DNA of 64,000 bases, taken from the NCBI GenBank assembly GCA_963782465.1, contig CAWAJR010000003.1, forward strand, positions 992,001 through 1,056,000, written 5' to 3'. The notes below the pieces were generated by a model. The model saw only the letters and a list, made by a program, of their open reading frames with translations. It was not told the origin of the DNA and made no database searches. A program made the translations under genes and the position numbers. Shown here in pieces: positions 33,092 to 43,934 of the stretch; the first letter of the stretch is position 1; each line of letters starts with the position of its first letter. This DNA comes from JAODBJ01 sp963782465 (GTDB taxonomy: Bacteria; Actinomycetota; Acidimicrobiia; IMCC26256; PALSA-610).

Positions 33092-34112
33092 ATGGCTTCG
33101 TGGAAACGCGCGGGCTGCCGTTCCGCGGCTGAGTTCCTGGCCCGAGTGAGTGGCATCACGACGAGCGCGGCCCGCCAGTCGTTGGAAACGTCGGTGCAGG
33201 TCGACGCCCTGCCCGCGACCACCGACGCGTTGCGCCGAGGGCAGGTTTCGGCAGTGCAGGCGAGCGCGATCGCAGCGGCCGCGGCCGCCGACCCGGCGTC
33301 GGAGGCGCGGCTGCTCGCGCTGGCACCGAAAACGAACGTCACGGAACTGCGCGATGCCTGCTTGCGCACCCGTGCGGCCGCTGACGCCGACCTCGAAACG
33401 ACACCGGCGAATCCACGCGGCGCGGTCGGGCCGGACCTACACCGACGCCGAAGGTGCGTGGAACTTCCACGCTCGGGGCACCGCGCAAGCCGGCGCCCGG
33501 TTCGAAGCCACGCTGGAACTGCTCATCGACCGGTTCTTCGAGGACGCGCGGAAACAGCAGCGGCACGAACCGCGTGAGGCCTACGTGTTCGACGCCCTGC
33601 TCGCACTCGCCGACCAACCGAGCGCGGCGAGCACCGAGCGGCGCCCGAAGCCGCGTCACCTCGCCCTGCTCCGTGTCGACCTCGAATCGCTCACCCGCGG
33701 GCGGGTCGAGGGCGACGAAGTGTGCGAGATCGCGGGGATCGGGCCGGTACCCGTCGGCACCGCGCGCCAAGTACTCGGCGACGCAATCCTGAAACTCGTC
33801 ATCACCAAGGGCGTCGACGTCGCGAACGTCGTGCACCTCGGGCGCGGACCTACCGCCGCGCAGCGCGTCGCCTTGCTCTGGAGCACACCGAAATGCACGA
33901 ACGAGGCTTGCTCCCGCACGATGGTCGAGATCGACCACCGCGACCCGTGGGCGAAGACGAAGCACACCGTGCTGCACGAGCTCGACGGGTTGTGCCATCA
34001 CGACCACGACCTCACAACGCAGCGTGGTTGGTCGCTCGTACAGGGCACCGGCCGGCGTGCCTTCGTCGCACCAATCGACCCCCGGCACCCACGCAGCCGC
34101 CCGCCGCCGTGA
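33092..34112 (+). pseudogene. DUF222/HNH endonuclease-type protein, 5'-truncated and frameshifted
   Basis: Two frames encode pieces of a DUF222-HNH protein, a family abundant in actinobacteria. From 33092 one frame gives CRSAAEFLARVSGITTSAARQSLE through AQASAIAAAAAADPASEARLL. At about 33398-33412 the frame changes and continues as RRIHAARSGRTYTDAEGAWNFHARGT to the HNH nuclease region near the end (KCTNEACSRTMVEIDHRDPW, then LDGLCHHDHDLTTQRGW). The roughly 100 residues that normally precede the first block are missing: the VIT gene ends at 33057. The gene is therefore both truncated and out of frame and is very likely non-functional. These families often sit in repetitive, mobile or decaying loci. 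Confidence 0.75.
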
Positions 34113-34197
34113 TCGGAGTCGCAGGCGGTGCAGGTCGCGCACGAACGACGGAAATCCGATGGACCGGCGCGTTGCCGGCGCGCTGCAATGACCGCCC

Positions 34198-35085
34198 GTG
34201 GCGCACGCGAGGATGCACGACGACGAGATCGACACCGACGCCGGCCTCGTGCGCCGGCTGCTCGCGTCGCAGCACCCGCAATGGGCGAAGCTGCCGATCG
34301 AACGGGTGCCTTCGGCCGGCACCGACAACGCGATGTACCGGCTCGGCGACGAGCTGGCGGTCCGGCTCCCGCGCCGCCCGGGGACGGCGACCGCGGTGGC
34401 GAAGGAGCAACGGTGGCTCCCCGTCCTGGCCCCCCGGCTCCCGCTCGCCGTACCCGACCTCGTCGCCGCCGGGGATCCGGACGCGGCCTTCCCGCACCCG
34501 TGGAGCGTCGTGCGATGGCTCCCCGGCGAACTCGCGACCCTCGACCGGCTCCACGACCCGGTCCAGGCCGCCCTCGACCTCGCCGCCTTCGTGCTCGCCC
34601 TGCAAGCCCTCGACGCGACCGGCGGCGCCGACCACTACCGCGGGTACCCGGTCCGTTCCTGCGCCGGGATGGTGCGCGCCGGCATCGCCGGCCTGCAGGG
34701 TGAACTCGACGCCGGCGCGCTCGGCGAAGCCTGGGACCAAGCCCTGGCCGCGCCCGATCACGACCGGCCACCGGTGTGGTTCCACGGCGACCTCGCCCAC
34801 CTCAACCTGCTCGCGCGCGGCGGCAGGATCACCGCGGTCATCGACTGGGGTACGTGCGGCGTCGGAGACCCGGCGATCGACACGATCATCGCCTGGGAAC
34901 TGTTCCCGCCCGCCGCCCGGCAGGCCTACCGCGAGGCGCTCGGTGTCGACGACGCGACCTGGGAACGTGGGAAGGGCTGGGTGCTCACCGGCGTGTACGG
35001 CATCCCCTACTACCGCGACACCAACCCGGTGCTCGTCGCCAACAAGATCCGTGGGATCGAAGCGGTGCTGACCGATCGCGGTTGA
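34198..35085 (+). CDS. aminoglycoside phosphotransferase-fold kinase
   Basis: The 295-residue protein has the APH/choline kinase fold. ATP-side sequence GTDNAMYRLGDELAVRLPRRPG comes first, then the Brenner catalytic motif WFHGDLAHLNLLARGG (H-x-D-x-x-x-x-N) and the metal-binding VIDWGTCGVGDPAIDTI. Environmental members phosphorylate diverse small molecules such as macrolides, sugars or choline, so resistance is not implied. GTG 34198 or ATG 34213 could start. The gene stands alone. Confidence 0.87.
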   Translation: MAHARMHDDEIDTDAGLVRRLLASQHPQWAKLPIERVPSAGTDNAMYRLGDELAVRLPRRPGTATAVAKEQRWLPVLAPRLPLAVPDLVAAGDPDAAFPHPWSVVRWLPGELATLDRLHDPVQAALDLAAFVLALQALDATGGADHYRGYPVRSCAGMVRAGIAGLQGELDAGALGEAWDQALAAPDHDRPPVWFHGDLAHLNLLARGGRITAVIDWGTCGVGDPAIDTIIAWELFPPAARQAYREALGVDDATWERGKGWVLTGVYGIPYYRDTNPVLVANKIRGIEAVLTDRG

Positions 35086-35104
35086 AACGATCGCGCGGGT
35101 CGCC

Positions 35105-35629
35105 TCAGCCGGCGTCGATGCGGCGCAGACCGCTGCGGTAACGCTCCCAGTTGCGCACGTACTCGGCCGCCGGGCCGAGGATCATCTCGGGCTGCACCCG
35201 CCCTTCGTGCAACTTCGCGGGCACGCCGAGCGCCATCGCGCCCGGTGGTACCTCCATCCCGTTGGGAACGAGCGCAGCCGCACCGACGAGCGCGCCCGTG
35301 CGCACGATGGCGCGGTGCAACACGATCGAACCGGTCCCCACCAGCGCGCCGTCTTCGACCGTGCACCCTTCGAGGTGCGCGAGATGGCCGATCACGCAGT
35401 CGGCGCCGACGATCGTTTCGAGGTCGCGCGTGCAGTGCAGCACTGCGCCGTCCTGCACCGATGTGCGGGCGCCGATCACGATCCGGCTCTGATCGCCGCG
35501 CAGCACCGTCTGGGGCCAGATCGTGGCCTGCGCACCGATCTCGACGTTGCCGATGATCGTCGCTTCCGGGTGGACGAACGCACCCGGGTCGATGCGCGGT
35601 TCCAGATCGCCCAGTGCGTACAGCGCCAC
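35105..35629 (-). CDS. gamma-carbonic-anhydrase-like hexapeptide protein
   Basis: The 174-residue protein is a left-handed beta-helix of hexapeptide repeats (IIGNVEIGAQATIWPQTVL, IGARTSVQDGAVLHC, ALVGTGSIVLHRAIV), like YrdA/CaiE and archaeal Cam. Candidate zinc histidines lie in GAVLHCTRD and CVIGHLAHLEG, the positions of the three His ligands at the trimer interface. The C-terminal helix (EYVRNWERYRSGL) is typical too. It may hydrate CO2, but many homologues of this group are inactive. It converges on the kinase gene, and 195 bases separate it from the PhyH gene on the other strand. I see no clear motif there. Confidence 0.87.
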   Translation of the reverse strand: MALYALGDLEPRIDPGAFVHPEATIIGNVEIGAQATIWPQTVLRGDQSRIVIGARTSVQDGAVLHCTRDLETIVGADCVIGHLAHLEGCTVEDGALVGTGSIVLHRAIVRTGALVGAAALVPNGMEVPPGAMALGVPAKLHEGRVQPEMILGPAAEYVRNWERYRSGLRRIDAG

Positions 35630-35824
35630 TCCGGAAACCTATCCGGGCCGGCACGGGACCGCCCCGACGAGCATCGCCGCGTCGGGCACGCATCGTCTTG
35701 GCACCCGTGGGGAAAGACATCGAGACGGTACCCCGTGTCGTGACGCAACCCCTCCCGGAACTGAAGTACGACGCCGGAGTCTCCCCGCAGCGCGCCGGGA
35801 GCCCACGGGGTTAGCCTCGCGGCC

Positions 35825-36664
35825 GTGACCATGAACGTCGACCTCGACGTCGATGCGCACGTCGCGCGCATCGCGGAGCACGGCTACACGATCGTCGAGA
35901 ACGCGATCGAACCCGACCTCATCGACGCGCTCAACGACGATCTCCTCCGCCTCGAACGGTTCTTCGCGGTCCGGCCTTCGGCCAACTCGTTCGAAGGCCA
36001 CCACACGATCCGCATCTACAACCTCCTCGCGTACGGCGCGCGGTACGAACGCATCCCGGTGCACCCGCACGTGCTGCCGATCGTCGAGCGGGTCCTCGAT
36101 CCCGGTTGCCTGATCTCGTCGCTGTCGTCGATCTCGATCCTGCCCGGCGAGACCGCCCAACCGATCCATGCCGACGACCAGTTGATCCCGCTCGGCAAAC
36201 CGCACAACCCGACGGTGTGCAACTCGATGTGGGCACTGACCGACTTCACCGAAGCCAACGGGGCGACCCGCATCGTCCCCGGCTCGCACCTCGCCGATCA
36301 CAATCCCGACTACGGCGCGCCGTACGACTCGATCGCGGCCGAGATGCCCAAGGGATCGGTACTCGTATGGCACGGCAGCCTCTGGCACGGGGGCGGGGCC
36401 AACACCACCGGCGAGCGCCGGGTCGGCATCGCGATGAACTATTGCGCCGGGTTCGTCCGCCAGCAGGAGAACCAGCAGCTCGGCCTGCCGCGTGAAACCG
36501 TCGAACGCTTCCCGGCGCGGTTACGGGAGCTGGTCGGCTACGGCGTCTACAACATGCTGATCGGTCACATCAACAAGCATTCACCCGAACAGCTGCTGCT
36601 CGGCGACGCGCCGAAGGCCGGCGACGCCGGAACCGAGAGCCCGATGGTCTGGGATCGCATCTGA
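35825..36664 (+). CDS. phytanoyl-CoA dioxygenase (PhyH) family protein
   Basis: The 279-residue protein is a Fe(II)/2-oxoglutarate oxygenase. The metal-binding H-x-D is in QPIHADDQLIPL, the distal His in LVWHGSLWHGGGANTTG, and the 2-oxoglutarate Arg in GERRVGIAMNY. The N-terminal helices (GYTIVENAIEPDLIDALNDDLLRL) match PhyH. These enzymes hydroxylate lipids, sterols or secondary metabolites. GTG 35825 is the longest start; ATG 35831 is two codons later. It is followed by an enoyl-CoA hydratase gene 13 bases away on the same strand, which fits acyl-CoA metabolism. Confidence 0.9.
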   Translation: MTMNVDLDVDAHVARIAEHGYTIVENAIEPDLIDALNDDLLRLERFFAVRPSANSFEGHHTIRIYNLLAYGARYERIPVHPHVLPIVERVLDPGCLISSLSSISILPGETAQPIHADDQLIPLGKPHNPTVCNSMWALTDFTEANGATRIVPGSHLADHNPDYGAPYDSIAAEMPKGSVLVWHGSLWHGGGANTTGERRVGIAMNYCAGFVRQQENQQLGLPRETVERFPARLRELVGYGVYNMLIGHINKHSPEQLLLGDAPKAGDAGTESPMVWDRI

Positions 36665-36677
36665 CAGACTCCCCGCC

Positions 36678-37442
36678 GTGCTGCAGATCGACGAACGCAA
36701 CGACGGGCGCGTCCGCGTCCTCACCCTCGACCGACCCGAAGCGCTGAACGCGTTCGACACTGCGCTCTACAACGCGTGTGCCGGCGCGCTACGCGACGCG
36801 AGCGCGGCCGACGACGTGCGCTGCGTCGTGATCACCGGCCGTGGCCGCGCGTTCAGCGCCGGCCAAGACCTGGGCGAGATGAACCGCCTCGGTTCCGGCG
36901 ACACCGACGGCGCGCAGCACGGCTTTCCCAACTTCCTCGAAGCGCTTTCGCATTTCGACAAACCGATCATCGCCGCGGTGAACGGGCTCGGTGTCGGCAT
37001 CGGCTTCACCATGTTGTTGCAGTGCGACCTCGTGATGATGGCGCACAGCGCGCGCCTGCGGGCGCCGTTCGTACCGCTCGGCGTCGTGCCGGAGGCTGCC
37101 GGCAGCTATCTCATGCCCGCGGTGATGGGCAACCAGCGCGCCGCGCACATGCTCTATACCGGCACGTGGCTGACCGCCACCGAGGCGGTCGGCGCCGGGG
37201 TGGCCTGGAAGTCGGTGCCCGACGAGGAATTGCTCCCCGAAGTGTTCCGAGTCGCCGGCGACATCGCCCGCCAGCCCACCATCTCGCTCGTCGAGTCGAA
37301 ACGTCTCGTGATCGCGGCCCGCATCGACGCGATCACCGCGGCCCGCCAACGCGAAGACGAGACGTTCGCGCGGCTCATCGGCAACCCCGCGAGCACCGAG
37401 GCACTCACCGCGTTCCTCGAAAAACGCGACCCGGTCTTCTAG
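36678..37442 (+). CDS. enoyl-CoA hydratase/isomerase family protein
   Basis: The 254-residue crotonase-fold protein begins RVRVLTLDRPEALNAFDTALY and has the CoA-binding oxyanion loops GRAFSAGQDLGEM and GVGIGFTMLLQCDLVMMAHSA. The catalytic acid region is PLGVVPEAAGSYLMP. It may hydrate 2-enoyl-CoA or act as an isomerase. Its C terminus ends at TAG 37440-37442, which overlaps the stop of the convergent ABC ATPase gene. GTG 36678 is used. Together with PhyH and the thiolase it adds to the acyl-CoA metabolism in this region. Confidence 0.92.
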   Translation: MLQIDERNDGRVRVLTLDRPEALNAFDTALYNACAGALRDASAADDVRCVVITGRGRAFSAGQDLGEMNRLGSGDTDGAQHGFPNFLEALSHFDKPIIAAVNGLGVGIGFTMLLQCDLVMMAHSARLRAPFVPLGVVPEAAGSYLMPAVMGNQRAAHMLYTGTWLTATEAVGAGVAWKSVPDEELLPEVFRVAGDIARQPTISLVESKRLVIAARIDAITAARQREDETFARLIGNPASTEALTAFLEKRDPVF

Positions 37443-38057
37443 CGCGAACCAGGCTCGCCGAGCGCGACGACACGGTGCGCGGCCGCGACGACGTGGGCAT
37501 CGTGGGTGACGACGAGCGCGGCCATGTTGCCCCCCACCCGCCGCGCGATCGCCGCGATCCGCGAGGTCGACCGATGGCGGATCGAGATGGCTGGTCGGTT
37601 CGTCGGCGAGGAGCAGCTGCGGGGCTCCGACCAGCGCCCGCGCCAGCGCGACCCGTTGACGTTGACCGGCCGACATCTCGTCGACGAAGCGGGCCGCGAG
37701 GTCGCGGATCCCCAGTTCGTCGAGCACCATCACCGCTTCGACGTTCGCGGCGCGGCGAGCGACACCTCGAAGCCGAAGGGGCGCGGCGACGTTCTCGCCC
37801 GCGGTGAGCTCCGCGACCAGGCCCAGCGTCTGCGGCACGACCGTCGTCGCATCCCAGTTGGAGGGGACCGCGGTGAGCGTGCCTCCGTCGGCGGTGGCGA
37901 ACCCCGCGAGGACCGACAGCAGCGTCGTCTTGCCCGATCCCGACCGTCCGGTCACCGCGACGAACTCGCCGGGCTCGACGCGCAGCGATGTGCCCGGCAG
38001 GACCACACGGTCGCCCCACCGCTTCGTCAGCTCGTGCGCGTCGAACGCGGCAGTCAT
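37439..38057 (-). pseudogene. ABC transporter ATPase (MacB/LolD type), frameshifted
   Basis: The first 165 residues are a standard ABC ATPase: RVEPGEFVAVTGRSGSGKTTLL (Walker A), LVAELTAGENVAAPL, signature EMSAGQRQRVALARA, and Walker B LLLADEPTSHLDPPS. At about 37555-37570 the frame changes: the genuine tail IAAIARRVGGNMAALVVTHD (H-loop) and HVVAAAHRVVALGEPGSR ends at TAG 37441-37439 in another frame. The open frame otherwise runs far into the antisense of the enoyl-CoA hydratase. Its ATG at 38057 overlaps the preceding ATPase stop. The adjacent permease gene also carries frameshifts, so this locus may be decaying. Confidence 0.75.
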
Positions 38058-38722
38058 GCGACGCGCCGGCCGCGTTCGAGCCGCGCAACCGCGGCCGCCG
38101 CCTCGATCACGAGCGGGTCGTGCGACGCCACGACGACTGCGCAGTGCACCGCGCGAGCGACGAGGTACGCAACGATGGTCCGACTGGTCTGTTCGTCGAG
38201 TTCCGACGTCGGTTCGTCGAGCACGACGATGCGTGGCGCGCCGAGCAGGGCGAGCGCGATCGCGAGACGCTGCTGCTCGCCGCCCGAGAGCGCATCGATG
38301 CGTTCCCGGCCGCGCGACGCGAGCCCGACCGGCGCGAGGACCGCACCGGTATCAGCCGCAGTACCCCGCAGCCGGGCGGCCATGCGGACGTTGGCCGCGA
38401 CGTCGACGCGTGTGACGAGGTTGTCGCTCGGTCGAGCGAGCGCGGCACCGAGCACGTCACGCCGGAGCCGCCGGCGCCCGCCCGCCCCGAGGCGACCAAC
38501 GTCGTGCCCGTCGACCTCGACGACGCCGCCGTCGGCAACCTCGGCACCGAGCAGCAGACGGAGCACGGTCGTCTTCCCGCAACCCGACGGTCCGGTGAGC
38601 ACCGTCAGCCCGGCCGGCGCCACCTCGAGATCAACGTCGCGCAGCGCCTCCACCGGCCCGGCCGGCAGTGGGTACACCCGATCGACGTGGAGCAACCGGG
38701 CGGCCGCGCTATTCGGCGACAC
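38054..38722 (-). CDS. ABC transporter ATPase (MacB/LolD type)
   Basis: The intact 222-residue ATPase has Walker A GPSGCGKT, signature DALSGGEQQRLAIALALL, and Walker B IVVLDEPTSELDEQT followed by VVVASHDP (H-loop). GTG 38722 overlaps the stop of the permease gene, which ends at 38709, as in MacB/FtsX-type clusters. With the neighbouring ATPase it would energise the permease. The absence of a second intact ATPase and the broken permease make function doubtful unless the indels are errors. Confidence 0.87.
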   Translation of the reverse strand: MSPNSAAARLLHVDRVYPLPAGPVEALRDVDLEVAPAGLTVLTGPSGCGKTTVLRLLLGAEVADGGVVEVDGHDVGRLGAGGRRRLRRDVLGAALARPSDNLVTRVDVAANVRMAARLRGTAADTGAVLAPVGLASRGRERIDALSGGEQQRLAIALALLGAPRIVVLDEPTSELDEQTSRTIVAYLVARAVHCAVVVASHDPLVIEAAAAVARLERGRRVA

Positions 38723-41224
38723 GGACCAACTCCATCGGGTCGCCCGACCGCGTGACCCGCTGGCTCCAGGAGGCCAGCGCAACGACGAGCACGGCGACGA
38801 CGACGCCGCCGATCGTGCATGGCCGCGCGCTGAACACGAACGCGTTCGGCGGTGGGATCGCCGCGAGCGCGTCGAGGCGCGCGACGACGATGCGCGCGGT
38901 CGCGAGGGCCACGACCACCGCCGTGACCGCGCCGATCAGCGCGGGGAACCCGAGCTCGATCAGGCACGAGAGCCGATGCGCACGAGCGTCGAGCCCCATG
39001 CGCCGCCACAAGACGAACGTCAGTTGACGGCCACGCGCACGCGCGTCGACGATCGCGAGCTCGACCGCCGCGAACGCGAGACCGGCCACCGCGCCGAGCG
39101 CGGCGAGCAACCCGAGCGACCAGCGCACCGGAAGCGCATTGTTGAAGTCGAGCACGCTCGACAGATCGACTGTGTAGATCACACCGGCGCCCCCGCGCGT
39201 GAGAACGGAGGGCGTGAAGTGCGGGACGTCGCGCAGCCAGACTTCGTCGTACCCTCCGATGTGCCGCGCCTCGAGTGCGGCGCGCGGCGCGACCACGAAC
39301 GTGTCGCCCGACTGCATCGTCGGCCATAACCGCGCGCGACCGACGACCCGCACTGCGACGCGCGTGCCCTGGTCGAGCAACGGCGCACCTACCGGTGGCA
39401 CAGGCCCGGCGATCACGACGGGGACCGGCGCTTCGTTCCGGGGCGGCTCATCCAGCGCGTCGACGTACCGGGACAACGAGCCGAACGAGCGCGGCCAATA
39501 CGCGACCTTCGCGAATGTTGACCGGGTCGACTCCGAGCACCGTGACCGCCGCGCCGCCAAACGTGCCCTGGCCTCGCGTCACCACCGTGGCGTGCCCCGC
39601 GAGCGACGGGTCGAGCTGCTCGACGCTCGTCATCCCGACCCGTTCGTCGGCGCCCGCGAACATGTGGGCCTTGGCGCGCAGCGACGAGTCGATGCTCGTC
39701 GAGAGCGTCGACGCGTACACGAAGGTCGTCAGGCACAGCGCAACCGCGCCGCAGGTCACGAGGCCGACCGCGGGGTCGTTCACGGCGCGGCGGACCCCGA
39801 GCATCACGTGCGGACGCGCGCCGGCGCCGAGGGCACGGAGGCGGCGGAGCACCGCGACCGCCGGGCGGCCCAGCGCCAGCAGCACCGTCCATACGAGCAA
39901 GAGCGGGAACAGCACCGCCCACGGATCGACGCTCGACGCGTCAGCGCCGGCCAGTTTCACACCGCCCGAGTGCGCAAGGTGACGGAACGCCACGAACGAC
40001 ACGACCGCGGCGACCAACTCGAACGGCACCCACCGCAGGCGCGACGGTCGCGGCGGCCGTTGCCGATCGAAGACCCGGCTCGACACCGCGACGGTCACCG
40101 CGACGGCGGCGAGCGCGACCGCGACACCCAGCAGCGAGAGCCACACCGCGTCGAACCGGCCGCGGGTGTCGAGGTCGGACGACGGGCCGAACGTTCGGAC
40201 GAGGAACGCAGCCGCGCTCACGCCCGCGACTGCGCCGGCGAGCGCCGGCGGTGTGAGGCGAACGGCAGCTTCGGCACCGAGCCGCGCCGGCCGGGCGCCG
40301 CGTAAGACTCGGATGCGAAGTTCACGCCGGTTGCGGCGGGCGAACAGCAATGCGGCCGCGACCACCAAACCGGTGCCGGTCAGCGCGCCCGACCATCGCA
40401 CAGGAGCGATGCTCGCCGAGGTGAACGACCTGATCTGCGCGGCCCGGTGCACGACGAAGTCGAGTTCGCCGGCGACCGGCGCGCCGATCCGCGTCCCGGC
40501 GGCGCGTGCCGGTGCCAGGTCGCGCAGGTAGGTCGCCGCGGTGCTCGCGGTCGGGGTACCCGCGATCGGCAGTTCCCACCTGGTCTCGCCGTGCGCGAAC
40601 AACCCGCGGTACGTGCGCGCGCCGGCGTCGTCGAGGATGAGTACCGGCGACCGGTGGTCGCCGAACTGGTTGGTCGCGAACGCCGGTTCGAGCACGCACC
40701 ACGCCGGCAAACCCGGGCCCGACTCGACGTCGCGGTACACGCCGATCACCGGTACCTCACGCCGTGACCCGCCGGAGACGGCGAGGCCGATGCTTTCACC
40801 GGCCGAGACGTGGAACTCGGCGGCGAACCAGTCGGGTGCCAACACACCGTTCGTCCCGGCACGCGTGAGGGTGTGCAGGCTGTTCGGCACCGCCGGTGCG
40901 ATGGGCGACCGACGCCGATCGGAACACACCATCGTCGTGCGGCAACGTCAATCCCAGCTGCGTCGACTGGTCGGTCACGATCGGTTCGCCCGCGTGGGCA
41001 ACGCCCAGGGCCGCCCGGTCGAGGGTGGAGACGATCTGCGTACGCGCTTCGTAGCGACCGCTGGCGTTCGCCGCGACCTTGCCCGGGCAGCGCCCCTGGA
41101 GATCGAGTCGCGCGGCGGCGGTCGCCGCAGTCGACAGGAAGAGCGGCGCGGTTGCCAGGCAACCCGCGAGCACTGCGGTCGCACCCGCGACGGCCGCGAA
41201 CGCGCGTGTCGGGAGGCGGGCCAC
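38709..41224 (-). pseudogene. FtsX/MacB-type ABC permease with two frameshifts
   Basis: Three frames cover one permease of about 838 residues. The first (from ATG 41224) begins with a hydrophobic helix AFAAVAGATAVLAGCLATAPL. The second carries NSLHTLTRAGTNGVLAPDWFAAEF and the middle helices (SLLGVAVALAAVAVTVAV, FELVAAVVSFVAFRHL, GLVTCGAVALCLTTFVYAST). The third ends with helices around LGLLAALGAVAGLAFAAVELA and IGGVVVAVLVVALASW. Frame changes are at about 40890-40915 and at 39516, where an extra A in AACATTCGCG converts VNFAKVAYWPRS into VNIREGRV. The architecture is a large FtsX-like exporter. Intergenic start 59 bases from the esterase gene downstream. Confidence 0.75.
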
Positions 41225-41283
41225 GGCGACAGGATGTCAGCCCGGCGGCCGGGCCGCGGTGACCCGGCGCCCGGCCCCGCCGG

Positions 41284-42303
41284 TCATGGCAACGGGTGCT
41301 GCGCGAAGAACGACCACATGATGCCGTTCGCGTCGAGCCTGCTCTGGCGACCGAACCGCGCCCGGGCGGCCGCGCCGAGCCGGGCCCCGCCGGGCCACTG
41401 GTGGCCGTCGCCCTGTAAGGCGTAGAGCTCGACGCCGGCGCCCGCCGCGCACCCGGGGTACGCGGTGAGCGTCACGCCCGCGACCGGTCGCGTGACGACC
41501 GGTTTCGCGCAGTGGTCGTGTACCGCCCAGCGCTTCGCGGCGACGGGGACGCTGACCGTCCAGTACGCGCGACCGTGCCCGCCGAACGGGTCGATCGGGT
41601 CGGCGGTTCCGTGGAACGCGACGACCGCGACGGGACCGGCACTACGGCACGGCGACGGGTAACGCAGCCCGCTGACGGGCCCGATCGCGGCGACGAGCTT
41701 CGGCACGCACGCGAGTTCGCTCACCATGCGCGCCCCGCCCGACAAGCCGGTCGCGTACACACGCTGCGGGTCGATGCAGTACGCCCGCTCCAGCGTTCGC
41801 AACAGTTGCACGATGTACGCGAGGTCGTCGGGCGAACCGGGCGGTGCCGTCGCGCCGGTGGTGAGCGGGACGCCGTCGACGTGCCACTCGAAGCCCGGCC
41901 CCGACCGGATCGCAGCCTGCGGGTAGGCGACGATGAAACCCTCCGCGTCGGCGGTCGCGTCCATGCCGGTGAGTGCCTCTTGGGCGCGGGCGTCCGACCC
42001 GCTGCCGTGCAGGTTGAGCACGAGCGCGACCGGCTTCGTTCCCGTGTAGCCGGGCGGCACGTGCACGCGGGTGACGCGATCGGCACCGGCGCGTGCGTAC
42101 GAGCCCGTGCGTACGGCGGTGCCGGCCGGCGCGGGCCGGTCGCAGCGCACCGGCAGTGTGGTCGTCGGGGCGGTCGTCGAGGGTGCCGGCGCGAGTGTCG
42201 GCTTGGCGTCGCCGCTGCACGCGACGAGCAGCCCGGCGAACAGCCCCGCAAACAGCGTCATTACGAGCGCGACCGGCCACCGCCGCGAACGCGTGCCTCC
42301 CAC
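41284..42303 (-). CDS. lipoprotein esterase, PHB-depolymerase/LpqC family
   Basis: The 339-residue lipoprotein has a lipobox signal (MTLFAGLFAGLLVACSGD, Cys at about residue 31) and a Thr/Pro-rich spacer. The alpha/beta hydrolase domain follows: LVLNLHGSGSDARAQ, nucleophile elbow in YATGLSGGARMVSELA (G-L-S-G-G), VVAFHGTADPIDPFGG (acid) and LQGDGHQWPGG (His). It belongs to the PHB depolymerase/feruloyl esterase family and is anchored on the outer face of the membrane. Start GTG 42303 has GGGAGG about eight bases upstream; the longer frame to 42378 lies in the divergent carboxylesterase promoter. It diverges from the carboxylesterase gene. Confidence 0.88.
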   Translation of the reverse strand: MGGTRSRRWPVALVMTLFAGLFAGLLVACSGDAKPTLAPAPSTTAPTTTLPVRCDRPAPAGTAVRTGSYARAGADRVTRVHVPPGYTGTKPVALVLNLHGSGSDARAQEALTGMDATADAEGFIVAYPQAAIRSGPGFEWHVDGVPLTTGATAPPGSPDDLAYIVQLLRTLERAYCIDPQRVYATGLSGGARMVSELACVPKLVAAIGPVSGLRYPSPCRSAGPVAVVAFHGTADPIDPFGGHGRAYWTVSVPVAAKRWAVHDHCAKPVVTRPVAGVTLTAYPGCAAGAGVELYALQGDGHQWPGGARLGAAARARFGRQSRLDANGIMWSFFAQHPLP

Positions 42304-42362
42304 CGGTGCACCCTCCCACACCGCCCGGCCCGGATGACGTCGCCTGCCGTTCGCCCCTACCC

Positions 42363-42378
42363 TTGACCGGGCAGTCAA
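42363..42378. promoter_or_regulatory. possible operator upstream of the carboxylesterase
   Basis: TTGAC at 42363-42367 is mirrored by GTCAA at 42374-42378, with six bases between. It lies 14 bases upstream of the carboxylesterase ATG and between divergent genes. TTGAC-type palindromes are often bound by TetR-family regulators of lipid genes in actinobacteria. No regulator gene is adjacent, so this is only a candidate. Confidence 0.3.
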
Positions 42379-42392
42379 CTCCGGAGGACCAG

Positions 42393-43904
<1,512 letters not shown>

Positions 43905-43934
43905 CCGGGGCGCCAACGCGCCGATGAGATACCG

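Noticed and set aside
34198..35085. Antibiotic resistance gene
   Set aside because: The APH fold is broad in environmental bacteria; nothing nearby supports drug resistance.
35630..35824. Small RNA or gene in the 195-base gap before the PhyH gene
   Set aside because: No hairpin, open frame with proper codon bias, or promoter pair that I could support.
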